Positions 15,993 to 25,342 are shown, counted from the first letter of the stretch. The stretch is 64,000 bases of DNA from Stenotrophomonas sp. ESTM1D_MKCIP4_1 (GCF_003086895.1 NZ_CP026004.1:1462731-1526730), one strand, 5' to 3'. Notes: generated from the letters alone by a model not told the origin. Numbers and translations: made by a program.

Positions 15993-18215
15993 TCAGAGCT
16001 TCCAGCGCAGGGTCATGGTGACATTGCGCGGTTCGCCCCAGTACACGCCGTTGTAGAAACCGACGTTGTTGTAATACTTCTTGTCCAGCAGGTTGTTGAT
16101 GTTCAGCTGGGCGCTGAAGTTCTCGTTGAAGCGGTAGCCACCGGCGAGGTTCAGCAGGTAGAACGCGTCCTGCTTGATGCGTGCGCTCTCGGTACGGCCG
16201 GTGGTCAGGTAGTCGGCGGCCGGCTTGGCGCTGGCGCGCCAGATGCCGCTCTGCCAGGTGGCGCCACCGCCCAGCCAGATGCGGCCATCGGCACCACCCG
16301 GGCGCCAGCTCGCATTGAGGCGGAACGTATCCTGCGGGGTGGTGGTGTTCTGCACCACACCGGCCTGGCTGCGGCTGACGGTGTGGGCAAAGCCGGCCGA
16401 CAGGTTCCAGCTTTCGCCCAGGCTGCCCTGCGCTTCCACTTCCCAGCCGTGCACCTTGTTGCCCTTGCCGGTGGAGCGGTAGGCCTGGCTGCCATCGGGC
16501 AGGGAGTTCGGCGGCACCGCGTCGTCCACCTCGGCCACGTTGTCCTTTTCGCCCTCGAAGATCGCCGCCGAGGCATTCAGCAGGCCGTCGAAGAATTCCG
16601 CCTTCAGGCCGCCTTCGTACATCTTGCCGACCACCGGCTCCAGGTAGCTGCCGTTCCTGTCGCGATAGTTCTGCGGTGCGAAGATGTCGGTGTAGCTGGC
16701 ATAGGCGCTGAGCACGCGGTTGAAGTCGTACACCACGCCGGCATAGGGCGTGGTCTGGTCCTTGGGCTTGTAGCCGGTGCGCGTCGTGCCGGTACGGTTG
16801 CCGAGTGTGTCATGGGTGTAACGCCAGGTCTTGGTTTCCCAGCTGCCATAGCGCACGCCGGCCACCAGCAGCAGCGGGTCGGCCAGGCGCAGGCGCGTGG
16901 CCACATAGGCGGCCTGCTGGCGCAGTTCATCCTGCGAACCGAGGTAGCCCGGACGGGTGACCGACAGCGGGCTGACATCGCCGGTCCAGTTGCGCCAGTC
17001 CGGCACGACCGCGTAGCTGGTCGGGTACGGGTCGATGGACGCGGCCGGATACTCACCCTTGCGCAGCGACTGGCCCGCGCCGAACACCACTTCCTGGGTA
17101 TGGCCGAACAGCTCGAAGTTGCCCGTGGCGTTCACGTCCACGACATCCATCGTGCTGTTTTCAACGAAGTTGCCGATGTAGGCGACCACGCCGGTGCCAT
17201 CCGCACGCGGGTAGCCTTGTGCGCCGTACCAGACCGCGCCATCGGTACTGCGCTTGGCGCGGCTGACGGCGGCCTTCACCGACCAGTGGCTGCCCAGCTG
17301 CTGTTCCAGGCGCGCAAACGTGGTCTTTTCAACGATCGGCCAGCTGCTCCACGACGCGGACAGATTGGTCGAGCGCGGCAGGTTGGCCGGGGTGCCATCC
17401 GGGCCCCAGTACGGCACCACGCCCCAGGTCACGCCCGTGGTGTGCGGCGACTGGTACTCGTAACCCACCTCGAACAGGGTGCTGTCGGTCAGATCGGCCT
17501 GGACGATGCCGTAGAACACGTCCTTGTCGAGCGCGTAGACATCGCGGAAGGAATCGCTCTGCTGCTTGGCGGCGACGACGCGCGCACGCACGCGGCCGTC
17601 CCAGGCCACCGGACCGCCCAGGTCGGCTTCCAGGCGCTGGTTGCCCCAGCGGCCGAGGGTCAGGTTGGCGCCCATCTGGAAGGTATCGGTCGGGCGCTTG
17701 CGCACCATGCTGATGGTGCCGGACGGATCGCCTGCACCGGTGGTCAGGCCGGTGGCACCTCGGATGACCTCGATGCGCTCGTAGATCACGTTGTCGGTGT
17801 TGGTCTTGATCGACCCACCAAACGTGTTGAGCATGCCGTCGATCTGGAAATTGGTGATGTTGTAGCCGCGCGAAACGTAGTTGATGCGCTCGCTGTCGGT
17901 GACCGACACGCTGACGCCGGTCACCTGGCCCATCACATCGGACAGGGAAAACAGCCCCATGTCATCCAGGCGCTGGCGGGTGATGACCGTGACCGACTGC
18001 GGTGTCTCACGCAGCGACAGGTCCAGCTTGGTCGCGCTGCGGGCGTTCTTGACCGTATAGCTGTTCTTGATCTCGCCCTCGGCGGTCACCTTGACCGTAT
18101 CCAGCGTGCGCGCATCCGCCGCCGACGCTGCGTCGGCGTGGGCCAGGGGGGCGAACAGCAGGGCGGCCACGGCCAGGGCCAGGGGAGAACAGGCGGGTAC
18201 GGTCAATCGGGACAT
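15993..18215 (-). CDS. TonB-dependent siderophore receptor
   Basis: Outer-membrane gated channel, 740 residues. Signal peptide MSRLTVPACS... ends in APLAHA. A TonB-box-like DTVKVTAEG, then the plug with RETPQSVTVITRQRLDDMG, YVSRGYNITNFQIDGM and RIEVIRGATGLTTGAGDPSGTI, then the barrel, ending NVTMTLRWKL. This is the FhuE/FpvA/FoxA type, but it lacks the N-terminal signalling domain, so it should not act through a surface-signalling sigma factor. ATG at 18215 is preferred for the signal peptide; ATG at 18230 is possible. It leads an operon with DUF3649, PepSY and DUF3325 genes. The siderophore cannot be told from sequence. Confidence 0.93.
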   Translation of the reverse strand: MSRLTVPACSPLALAVAALLFAPLAHADAASAADARTLDTVKVTAEGEIKNSYTVKNARSATKLDLSLRETPQSVTVITRQRLDDMGLFSLSDVMGQVTGVSVSVTDSERINYVSRGYNITNFQIDGMLNTFGGSIKTNTDNVIYERIEVIRGATGLTTGAGDPSGTISMVRKRPTDTFQMGANLTLGRWGNQRLEADLGGPVAWDGRVRARVVAAKQQSDSFRDVYALDKDVFYGIVQADLTDSTLFEVGYEYQSPHTTGVTWGVVPYWGPDGTPANLPRSTNLSASWSSWPIVEKTTFARLEQQLGSHWSVKAAVSRAKRSTDGAVWYGAQGYPRADGTGVVAYIGNFVENSTMDVVDVNATGNFELFGHTQEVVFGAGQSLRKGEYPAASIDPYPTSYAVVPDWRNWTGDVSPLSVTRPGYLGSQDELRQQAAYVATRLRLADPLLLVAGVRYGSWETKTWRYTHDTLGNRTGTTRTGYKPKDQTTPYAGVVYDFNRVLSAYASYTDIFAPQNYRDRNGSYLEPVVGKMYEGGLKAEFFDGLLNASAAIFEGEKDNVAEVDDAVPPNSLPDGSQAYRSTGKGNKVHGWEVEAQGSLGESWNLSAGFAHTVSRSQAGVVQNTTTPQDTFRLNASWRPGGADGRIWLGGGATWQSGIWRASAKPAADYLTTGRTESARIKQDAFYLLNLAGGYRFNENFSAQLNINNLLDKKYYNNVGFYNGVYWGEPRNVTMTLRWKL

Positions 18216-18413
18216 GCGGTGCGATTCCATGCAGGTGAAAGAAGGTGCGATGGAATCCATGCGTGCGGGCGCCTGCGCGGTGTCGCGCAACCCGTGGCAT
18301 CTTCCCATCGCCAGATGCCCACCGGTCGTCCGGGGGCACAAGGGGAGCCGGGGATGTACACGGGCGGAAGCGCAGTGGGGGCGCCAGGTGGCTGAGCGTA
18401 CAACCGATCAGTA

Positions 18414-18432
18414 AATGATAGGCATTCGCATT
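18414..18432. promoter_or_regulatory. Fur box upstream of the siderophore receptor operon
   Basis: The 19-mer aatgataggcattcgcatt matches the Fur consensus form AATGAGAATCATTCTCATT at 14 of 19 positions by my count and is nearly palindromic at its ends. It lies 198 nt before the receptor start, so the mRNA would have a long leader. The rest of the gap holds no gene that I can support. Confidence 0.65.
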
Positions 18433-18474
18433 TTGTTAATCAAGTGAGCGCCGGGCTGGGCGCTGGGGCGTCTT

Positions 18475-18876
18475 TCAGCGCGACGCGCAGGCGCGGGTGA
18501 CGTCGTCGTTGAGTTGCCGTTGCGGCGTGCGCGTGCCGAACCACTCGGCCATCTCGCGCCGTGTGCGCGCCTTCTCGCAGGCCTCGGCATTGCTGGCGGC
18601 CTCGATCACCGTGCCCGTGCCCTGCAGCGCGCTGCGGCCAGCATTGGTCTGCAGTTGCCGGCGGGCATCGCGCAGCTGGCGGTCCACCCGTTCGGTTTCC
18701 TGCCAGCTCAGCTTGGGATCACGCACGATGGGCCGTGTCACGCCGGTGTCCTGCCCGCTGGGGCAGGGCAGGGTCTGGTAGACGGTGCGACCGCCGTCAT
18801 TGCACTTGTAGACGCGCTGCGCGCACGCATCACCGGCCACCACCAGCAGTGGAAGCAACACCCACATCCTTCGCAT
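18475..18876 (-). CDS. Small exported DUF4124-like protein
   Basis: 133 residues with a signal peptide MRRMWVLLPLLVVAGDACA. The mature N-terminus has the DUF4124 pattern YKCNDGGRTVYQTLPCPSG with two cysteines likely in a disulfide. It is followed by a charged helical region and a C-terminal Cys pair (AEACEKA, VTRACASR). Start ATG at 18876 has a GGGGGG binding site. The function is unknown. The stop lies 42 nt from the Fur box on the other side. Confidence 0.75.
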   Translation of the reverse strand: MRRMWVLLPLLVVAGDACAQRVYKCNDGGRTVYQTLPCPSGQDTGVTRPIVRDPKLSWQETERVDRQLRDARRQLQTNAGRSALQGTGTVIEAASNAEACEKARTRREMAEWFGTRTPQRQLNDDVTRACASR

Positions 18877-18982
18877 GGATCCCCCCACGGGCCACCCTGG
18901 CCCGCATGGCGCGGAAGCATAAGGAGTGTGACCCCGGTCGCGCAATATCCCTGCCCCGGAGGGGGGGCACAGCCCGTGGAAT

Positions 18983-19021
18983 GGGGTCGGATCCCGGGGC
19001 ACAGTCACGGGCTCTGACCCC
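18983..19021. repeat. REP-like hairpin ggggtcggatccc/gggctctgacccc
   Basis: One copy of the arm pair seen at 4455, 9280 and in the 90-bp array, here between two leftward genes. Confidence 0.7.
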
Positions 19022-19033
19022 ACTGCCCAGGCT

Positions 19034-20320
19034 TCAGAAGCGGAACAGCACCGTCGCCGCGTGCAGCAGCACCCCGATCAACCCGCCCACCAGCGTGCCG
19101 TTGAACCGGATGAACTGCAGGTCGCGCCCGACGCTCAGTTCAAGCTGCTCCACCAGGTGTCGTTCGTCCCACCCCTTCACCGTCTGTGCGATATGCGTGG
19201 TGACGCCCTCGCGCAGGCGCTCGGTCAGCCGTTGCGCGCCCTCCAGCAGGTGCTGGTTGAGCGCATCGCGCAGCGCAGGATCGGCCTGCAGGGTCGCGCC
19301 CAGCGATGCCAGGCTGCGCTGCAGGTGGCCCACCAGTGCCGAATCCTCGCGCTGCAGGTCCGCGCGCAGGCTGGCGTGGATGCGCGCCCACAGGCCCTGC
19401 ACGTAGTCCTGCAGGGCAGGGTGGTCGATCATCTCCTGCTTCAGCTGCTCGATGCGCTGCGCCAGCGCCGGATCCTCGCGCAGGCGTTGCACGTAGTTGC
19501 CCAGCCAGAGCTCGTAGTCCTGCCGCAACGGGTGCTGCGGTTCGGCCAGCACCTGCTGCAGTTCCTCCAGCACCGCCCGCGCCAGGCGCTCGGCCAGGCT
19601 GTCGCCGATCTCGTCGATCGGTTTCACCCAGTTCACCGTGCTAGACAGCGTCGGCCATTCGCGCTGGATATAGCGCACGATCAGCTGCGAGGCGCGTTCC
19701 TTCACCTCCGGCTGTTCCAGCCAGCGGCCCAGCCGCTGCAGGCCTTCGTCCAGCACGCGCTGGTGGCGGCCATCGGCGGTCAGCAGGGCCAGCAGTTCCC
19801 CTGCGGTGGCGGCGGCATTCCACTGCCGCAGCTGCTGCACCACGAACGCATGCAACTGCCGCCGGACCGCGCCTTCGTCGAAGAAATCCAGCGCCTGCAG
19901 CGCCCAGCCGCGGGCCATGTCGGCCAGCATCCGCGAACGCGCCGGGTCGGCCAGCCAGCTGCCCAGGCGGCTGGCCGGATCGAACACCTGCAGCTTGGCC
20001 AGCAGCACACCGGGTTCCAGGAACTGGTCGCGCACGAAGAGGGCCAGGCTGTCGCCGATGCGTTCCTTGCTGCGCGGAATGATCGCCGTATGCGGAATGG
20101 GCAGGCCCATCGGCCGCCGGAACAGCGCGACCACCGCGAACCAGTCGGCCAGCGCGCCCACCGCGGCGGCTTCGCAGAACGCCGAAACCCAGGCCCAGGC
20201 GCCGCGCTCACCCTGCCAGTGGCTGACCGCGAACCCGGCCAGCATCAACAGCAGAAGGCCGAGGGCAAGGGCTTTCAGGCGCCGCAGCTGCGCGCGACGC
20301 GGATCGATGGCAGACGTCAT
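19034..20320 (-). CDS. DUF445 inner-membrane protein
   Basis: 428 residues. An N-terminal membrane segment (about 16-34) precedes the family signature GALADWFAVVALFRRPMGLPIPHTAII, then a long mostly helical soluble region and a C-terminal hydrophobic end (NGTLVGGLIGVLLHAATVLF). This two-ended layout is typical of DUF445 (YjiN-like) proteins. The role is unknown; the family has been linked to cell-envelope maintenance. Monocistronic, with REP elements on both sides. Confidence 0.85.
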   Translation of the reverse strand: MTSAIDPRRAQLRRLKALALGLLLLMLAGFAVSHWQGERGAWAWVSAFCEAAAVGALADWFAVVALFRRPMGLPIPHTAIIPRSKERIGDSLALFVRDQFLEPGVLLAKLQVFDPASRLGSWLADPARSRMLADMARGWALQALDFFDEGAVRRQLHAFVVQQLRQWNAAATAGELLALLTADGRHQRVLDEGLQRLGRWLEQPEVKERASQLIVRYIQREWPTLSSTVNWVKPIDEIGDSLAERLARAVLEELQQVLAEPQHPLRQDYELWLGNYVQRLREDPALAQRIEQLKQEMIDHPALQDYVQGLWARIHASLRADLQREDSALVGHLQRSLASLGATLQADPALRDALNQHLLEGAQRLTERLREGVTTHIAQTVKGWDERHLVEQLELSVGRDLQFIRFNGTLVGGLIGVLLHAATVLFRF

Positions 20321-20353
20321 CGCGTGAGTCTACCCGTTGCGGCATGAGCACCC

Positions 20354-20446
20354 GGTAATGCCGGGCGCTGGCCGGCATTCCATGGGCCGGCATTCCATGG
20401 GCGGTGAAGCCGTATCGGCGTTGCCGGCCAGCGGCCGGCACTACCG
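20354..20446. repeat. REP-like pair gccggccagcggccggc
   Basis: Two inverted palindromic elements (cggtaatgccgggcgctggccggc and gttgccggccagcggccggc ending ctaccg) flank a doubled gccggcattccatggg. The same family occurs at 39255, 49707 and 53747. Confidence 0.7.
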
Positions 20447-20447
20447 G

Positions 20448-21326
20448 TTACAGCGTTTCGAGCTGCCTGCGCAGTGCCGCAAGCTGTGCGCGCAGCGTGT
20501 CGTTCTCGCGGGTCAGGGCCACCACGCGGCGGCGCAGGGCCGGGGCGTCCTCGCCCAGCTGTTCCAGTGCGGACAGCACTTCAGCATCGCGGCTGGCCAC
20601 CTCGTCCTCGCTGGGCTCCTCGAAATCCATCTCGGCCGGTTCAGGCTTCGGCGCGCGCGGTTTGCGCTTGGCTTCGCGCACGCGCTTGGCGGCCTGCTTC
20701 AGCTCGTCCTTGCCACCGGCGGCCGCAGCACGCTGTTCCTCTTCCGGCAGGTCGGCCACGGCCGCGGCCGCGCTGATGGAAATCACGCCGGCCTTCACCG
20801 CTTCCACCACCTCAGCGGCCGCCTGGGCGTGGATGCGCTCGATCATGCCCACCTGGCTGGTGCTCAGCTTGGCTTCGCGGGCCAGGTCGGCGCGGCTGAC
20901 CTTCGGTGCCGGTTCCCACGGCGGGCTGTCTTCGCCCGCCTCGTCGGCCGGTGCGGCGGTGCCGTCGCTCTCGCGCTGCAGCTGCGCCTGCTCGACCTGC
21001 TTGCGCGCGGACAGGATGTCGCGCTTGCGCAGCGCCAGCACGCCGCGCTGGAAATCGGACACGCTGCGGCGGCCCAGGTGCTGCTCGATCATCCACAGGT
21101 GGACGTCTTCCATGCTCTGGAAGCGGGTGTTCTGCACGGTGTTGAACGGCAGGCCGTGCTTCTGGCAGATGCCGAAGCGGTTGTGGCCATCCACCAGCAC
21201 ATCGCCCCACAGCACCAGCGCGTCGCGGCAGCCTTCGGCCAGGATGCTGCGCTCCAGCGCGTCATGTTCGTCCGCGGTCAGCGGGTCGATGTAGGCCTTC
21301 AGTTCTTCTTTGACGACGATGTCCAT
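20448..21326 (-). CDS. ParB/Srx-fold nuclease-like DNA-binding protein, orphan
   Basis: 292 residues. Residues 1-70 have the ParB N-terminal pattern (IDPLTADEHDALERSILAEG, then LVDGHNRFGIC), followed by a helical DNA-binding part with a helix-turn-helix-like VSRADLAREAKLSTSQVGMI. The tail is Lys/Pro-rich and then a heptad-like coiled coil (ALRRRVVALTRENDTLRAQLAALRR). No ParA gene is near, so this is not a partition operon. Such proteins are often labelled plasmid partition-related and may regulate transcription or act on DNA. Start is ATG 21326; GTG 21332 is the alternative. Confidence 0.75.
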   Translation of the reverse strand: MDIVVKEELKAYIDPLTADEHDALERSILAEGCRDALVLWGDVLVDGHNRFGICQKHGLPFNTVQNTRFQSMEDVHLWMIEQHLGRRSVSDFQRGVLALRKRDILSARKQVEQAQLQRESDGTAAPADEAGEDSPPWEPAPKVSRADLAREAKLSTSQVGMIERIHAQAAAEVVEAVKAGVISISAAAAVADLPEEEQRAAAAGGKDELKQAAKRVREAKRKPRAPKPEPAEMDFEEPSEDEVASRDAEVLSALEQLGEDAPALRRRVVALTRENDTLRAQLAALRRQLETL

Positions 21327-21389
21327 GGGCACGGCAACAGTCAGGAGCGGAACCGACCATTGTACCCGCTCGCCGCTGCCGGCCCGGCG

Positions 21390-22742
21390 TCAGGCCGTGG
21401 CCCGGATCATCTCGCCGAGGATGCCGGTGATCTGGTCGATCTGTGCCTTGTCCACGATCAGCGGCGGCGACAGCGCAATGATGTCGCCCGTACAGCGCAC
21501 CAGCAGGCGGCCATCGTGGAAGCAGCGCCGGTAGACCTCGTAGCCACGGGCGCCGGGTGCCTCCCTTCGCGGCGCCAGCTCGACCGCACCGACCAGGCCG
21601 AAATTGCGGATGTCCACCACGTTGGGCAGCCCCTGCAGGGCATGCAGGCGCTCCTGCCAGTACTCGCCCAGTTCGATGGCGCGCTCGGACAGGCGCTCTT
21701 CCGCGTGGATGTCCAGCGTGGCCAGGGCGGCCGCGCAGGCCAGCGGGTGGCCGGAATAGGTATAGCCATGGAACAGTTCGATGGCCTGCGCCGGGCCCTG
21801 CATGAAACCAGCGTGCACCGCATCGCTCACCAGCACACCGCCCAGCGGCACCGCGCCGTTGCTGACACCCTTGGCGAAGGTCAGCAGGTCCGGGGTAACG
21901 CCGAAGCGCTGCGCGGCAAAGGGCATGCCGACCCGGCCGAAACCGGTGATGACCTCGTCGAACACCAGCAGAATGCCGTGCTGGTCGCAGATCTCGCGCA
22001 GCCGCTGCAGGTAGCCGGGGGCGGGCAGGATCACCCCTGCCGAACCTGCCACCGGTTCGACGAACACCGCTGCGATCGTCGACGCATCGTGCAGGGCGAT
22101 CAGCCGCTCCAGGTCGTCGGCCAGTTCAGCGCCATGGCGCGGCAGGCCCTTGCTGAACGCGTTGCGCTCCAGGTCGAGGGTGTGCCGCAGGTAGTCGACG
22201 CCGCCCAGCTGCAGGCCGAACTGCCTGCGGTTGTTGGGCAGCCCGCCCAGCGCCATGCCGCCGAAGCCGACCCCGTGGTACGCCTTCTCGCGGCTGATGA
22301 AGCGGGTGCGCTGGCCCTCGCCACGCAGGCGATGATGGGCCAGTACGATCTTCATGGCGGTATCCACCGCTTCCGAGCCGGAGCTGGTGAAGAACACGTG
22401 GTTCAGCCCGGCTGGCGCCAGTGCGGCCAAGCGCTGCGCGAGGGCGAATGCAGGCGGTGAGCCCATCTGGAACGCGGGCGCGTAATCCAGGGTGGCGGCC
22501 TGTTCGGCGATGGCCTGGACGATGCGCGGGCGTGCATGGCCGGCGTTGCAGCACCAAAGGCCCGCAGCGCCGTCGAGGATGCTGCGCCCGTCGATATCCT
22601 CGTAGTGCATGCCCTCGGCGCGCACCAGCATGCGCGGTGCGCCCTTGTACTGGCGGTTGGCGGTGAACGGCATCCAGTACGCGTCCAGTGAATCGGGACG
22701 CTGGGTGGCCAGCGCATGCGGGTCGATCGCGGGGTGCTTCAT
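21390..22742 (-). CDS. Class III omega-amino acid--pyruvate aminotransferase
   Basis: PLP-dependent enzyme of 450 residues. Motifs: AGLWCCNAGHARPRI near the N-terminus, FTSSGSEAVDTAMKI (phosphate-binding), EKAYHGVGFGGMA, VFDEVITGFGRVG with the PLP Asp, and LLTFAKGVSNGAVPLGG with the catalytic Lys. The AYWMPFTANRQYKG start is typical of beta-alanine/omega-amino acid:pyruvate aminotransferases. Start ATG at 22742 has GGAGG upstream. It diverges from an aldehyde dehydrogenase gene, so the pair could carry an omega-amine through an aldehyde to an acid, for example in polyamine or beta-alanine breakdown. Confidence 0.9.
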   Translation of the reverse strand: MKHPAIDPHALATQRPDSLDAYWMPFTANRQYKGAPRMLVRAEGMHYEDIDGRSILDGAAGLWCCNAGHARPRIVQAIAEQAATLDYAPAFQMGSPPAFALAQRLAALAPAGLNHVFFTSSGSEAVDTAMKIVLAHHRLRGEGQRTRFISREKAYHGVGFGGMALGGLPNNRRQFGLQLGGVDYLRHTLDLERNAFSKGLPRHGAELADDLERLIALHDASTIAAVFVEPVAGSAGVILPAPGYLQRLREICDQHGILLVFDEVITGFGRVGMPFAAQRFGVTPDLLTFAKGVSNGAVPLGGVLVSDAVHAGFMQGPAQAIELFHGYTYSGHPLACAAALATLDIHAEERLSERAIELGEYWQERLHALQGLPNVVDIRNFGLVGAVELAPRREAPGARGYEVYRRCFHDGRLLVRCTGDIIALSPPLIVDKAQIDQITGILGEMIRATA

Positions 22743-22897
22743 GCCGCCTCCATCGGTTCCGATGCAGCGACTGTAGCGCAGCCCTGTCAGCGCGGTGGTA
22801 GTGCCGGCCCGTGCCCGCCGGACAGGCAGCGGCGCCAATCACGTGGGGGTCGCGGCTGCACCGCTATAACCCGGGTGATTCCCCTTGGGAGCCGGAC

Positions 22898-24394
22898 ATG
22901 GCTGACGTCCCCGACCGCACCCACTGGCAGGCGCTTGCAGGCCAGCTGGCCATCCCTGCGCAGGCTTTCATCGATGGTCGCTACGTGAACGCAGCCAGTG
23001 GTGCCCGCTTCGACTGCATCAGCCCCATCGACGGCCGTGTGCTGGGCCAGGTGGCCGACTGCGATGCGCAGGACGTGGAGCGCGCGGTAGCCGGCGCCCG
23101 GCGCGCGTTCGACGCTGGCCACTGGTCCCAGGCCAGCCCGGCGCACCGCAAGCGGGTGCTGCAGGCCCTGGCCGCGCTGGTGGAAACGCATGCCGACGAA
23201 CTGGCCCTGCTGGAAACCCTGGACATGGGCAAGCCGGTGCGCGACGCCCGCCGCATCGACCTGCCCGGCGCGGTGCGCTGCCTGCGATGGACCGCCGAGG
23301 CTGTGGACAAACTGTATGGCGGTATTGCACCGACCGGCCCGCACGAACTGGGCCTGGTCAGCCGCGAACCGGCCGGCGTGGTGGCAGCCATCGTGCCGTG
23401 GAATTTCCCCTTGCTGATGGCCTGCTGGAAGATCGCGCCGGCATTGGCGATGGGCAATTCGGTGGTGCTCAAACCGTCCGAGCGCTCGCCGCTGAGCGCA
23501 TTGCGGTTGGCTGCACTGGCCGCCGAGGCCGGGTTGCCCGACGGTGTGCTGAACGTGCTGCCGGGCGAGGGGTTGCACGTGGGCGAGCCGCTGGCCCTGC
23601 ACATGGAGGTGGATGTCGTGGCGTTCACTGGTTCCACTGCCACCGGCGCGAAGCTGCTGCAGTACGCCGGCCGTTCCAACCTGAAACGGGTGTGGCTGGA
23701 GTGCGGCGGCAAGAGTCCGCACCTGGTGTTTGCCGACGCGCCGGATCTGGATGCGGCAGCCAAGGGCGTGGCGCAGGGAATCTTCTTCAACCAGGGCGAG
23801 GTCTGCACCGCAGGTTCGCGGCTGCTGGTGGAGCGTTCGATCCGTGACGATTTCGTGCACCAGGTGGTGGCCTATGGCCGGCGCATGCAGCCGGGCCATC
23901 CGCTGGACCCGGGTGCACCGATGGGCGCGCTGGTCGATGCCGCCCACGTGGACAAAGTGCTTGCGGATATCGCGCGCGCTGAAGGCGAGGGGGCCCGGCT
24001 GCTGCTGGGTGGACAACGCGCCGAGGTGGAAGCGGGCGGCTGTTACGTGCAGCCCACGGTGTTCGACCAGGTGCGGCCAGAGCAGTCGCTGGCGCGCGAG
24101 GAAGTGTTCGGGCCGGTGCTGGCCGTGCTGGGATTCGACAGTGAAGCCGAAGCGGTGCGCCTGGCCAATGACAGCCGCTATGGCCTGGCCGCCGGGCTGT
24201 GGACGCGCGACCTGGGCCGCGCACATCGCGTGTCGCGGCAGCTGCGCGCGGGCAGTGTGTGGGTGAACGGCTGGGATGGCGGCGACATGACCGCACCGTT
24301 TGGAGGCTACAAGCAGTCGGGCAATGGGCGCGACAAATCGCTGCATGCGTTCGACAAGTACAGCGAGACAAAAGCGACCTGGATCCAGCTGTAG
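22898..24394 (+). CDS. NAD(P)-dependent aldehyde dehydrogenase, PuuC-like
   Basis: 498 residues, the length of PuuC (gamma-glutamyl-gamma-aminobutyraldehyde dehydrogenase). Motifs: VPWNFPLLMACWKIAPAL, FTGSTATGAKLL (cofactor loop), catalytic Glu in LECGGKSPHLVF and catalytic Cys in NQGEVCTAGSRL, then EEVFGPVLAV and the C-terminal GGYKQSGNGRDKS. It diverges from the omega-aminotransferase at 21390. PuuB, PuuD and PuuA homologues lie 11 kb away without their own PuuC, so this enzyme is the likely missing step; that link is inferred. Start ATG 22898 with GGGAG upstream. Confidence 0.9.
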   Translation: MADVPDRTHWQALAGQLAIPAQAFIDGRYVNAASGARFDCISPIDGRVLGQVADCDAQDVERAVAGARRAFDAGHWSQASPAHRKRVLQALAALVETHADELALLETLDMGKPVRDARRIDLPGAVRCLRWTAEAVDKLYGGIAPTGPHELGLVSREPAGVVAAIVPWNFPLLMACWKIAPALAMGNSVVLKPSERSPLSALRLAALAAEAGLPDGVLNVLPGEGLHVGEPLALHMEVDVVAFTGSTATGAKLLQYAGRSNLKRVWLECGGKSPHLVFADAPDLDAAAKGVAQGIFFNQGEVCTAGSRLLVERSIRDDFVHQVVAYGRRMQPGHPLDPGAPMGALVDAAHVDKVLADIARAEGEGARLLLGGQRAEVEAGGCYVQPTVFDQVRPEQSLAREEVFGPVLAVLGFDSEAEAVRLANDSRYGLAAGLWTRDLGRAHRVSRQLRAGSVWVNGWDGGDMTAPFGGYKQSGNGRDKSLHAFDKYSETKATWIQL

Positions 24395-24562
24395 AGCCGA
24401 GCCATGCTCGGCTGCATTTCGCTTCTCGTAGAATCGAGCTTGCTCGACTGATTTTCGCTTCATGTAGAGTCGAGCTTGCTCGACCGCTCTTTGGCGTTTG
24501 AGAAAGGCAGTCGAGCAAGCTCGACTCTACAGGAGCGAAGTCGAGCATGGCTCGACGCTACC
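24393..24562. repeat. Nested SMAG/GTAG repeats
   Basis: Four GTAG-headed elements: an outer inverted pair built on gccgagccatgctcggc / gtcgagcatggctcgac and, inside it, copies of gtagagtcgagcttgctcga with an inverted partner ending ctcgactctac. Convergent gene ends lie on both sides, the usual place for SMAG elements. Confidence 0.8.
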
Positions 24563-25211
24563 GGCAGCGTGCGCTGACCACCTGCACGGCGTCCCGCAGC
24601 GCCTGTCGATCCATTTCATCCACTGCTCCCTGGAAGTAGGCCATGTCCTGCTTCCCCAACTGGCATGGGTCGACGATGTATCCCGGCGGCCACAAACCCA
24701 GCAGTTGCGCCACGCCGTGCACGATCTGCTCGGGCGTCATCGTTCTGCGGATACGGAAATAGTTGCGCTGCGACGCGAATGCCGGATGCACCTCGCGGCG
24801 TCCGATCAGGCGTGGCGCCACACCCGTAGCAGTGATGCCGTCACCGCCTTCGATACTGTCGGCCGGCAGGCCCAGAATCAGGGGCGATGGCGGTGGCGCG
24901 CTGTCGCTCTCCACCGGCGGGGGCGCCGAGGCTGTACGCGCAGGTTGCCTCGACGGCCGCGCGGCGGCCCGCACCGCATCCGCAGGCGCCGGGGCCGTGC
25001 GCTCAGGTGGGGCCTGCGGCTCGGGTGGCAGCCAGCGCAGGCTGGTGCGAACCGCGTCCCCGTGCACCACGCCGAGGCGGCCGGTCTGCCACAGCCATGC
25101 ACCCAGCAGGGTATGCAGCAGTACCACCACCACGCAGGCGACCGCGCGCGGCAACGGGGGGGAATCGGACCAGCGCAACGCAACCACAGGGGCCATCGGC
25201 GAAGCATCCAT
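24558..25211 (-). CDS. Membrane-anchored Pro-rich protein of unknown function (TonB-like layout)
   Basis: 217 residues. One membrane helix at about 23-43 after a short cytoplasmic start, a Pro/Ala-rich spacer (about 60-112), and a folded C-terminal domain with FASQRNYFRIRRTMTPEQIVHGVAQLLGLW and two cysteines (VDPCQL, SARCR). The layout resembles TonB or a periplasm-spanning linker protein, but the C-terminus does not show the TonB fold pattern to my eye. A start at Met6 (25196) is possible. No operon partner. Confidence 0.65.
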   Translation of the reverse strand: MDASPMAPVVALRWSDSPPLPRAVACVVVVLLHTLLGAWLWQTGRLGVVHGDAVRTSLRWLPPEPQAPPERTAPAPADAVRAAARPSRQPARTASAPPPVESDSAPPPSPLILGLPADSIEGGDGITATGVAPRLIGRREVHPAFASQRNYFRIRRTMTPEQIVHGVAQLLGLWPPGYIVDPCQLGKQDMAYFQGAVDEMDRQALRDAVQVVSARCR

Positions 25212-25342
25212 GCAGGGACCGGTGGCGCAGCCTAACCGTCATGCAGAAAAATTCCGTTGGCATCGGTGTCGTCTGAAACCATCGTCCCGTCCGGCTGCCC
25301 GCGCGTGGCAGAATCGGTCGGCCCACCTTCCACGCCTTGCCG

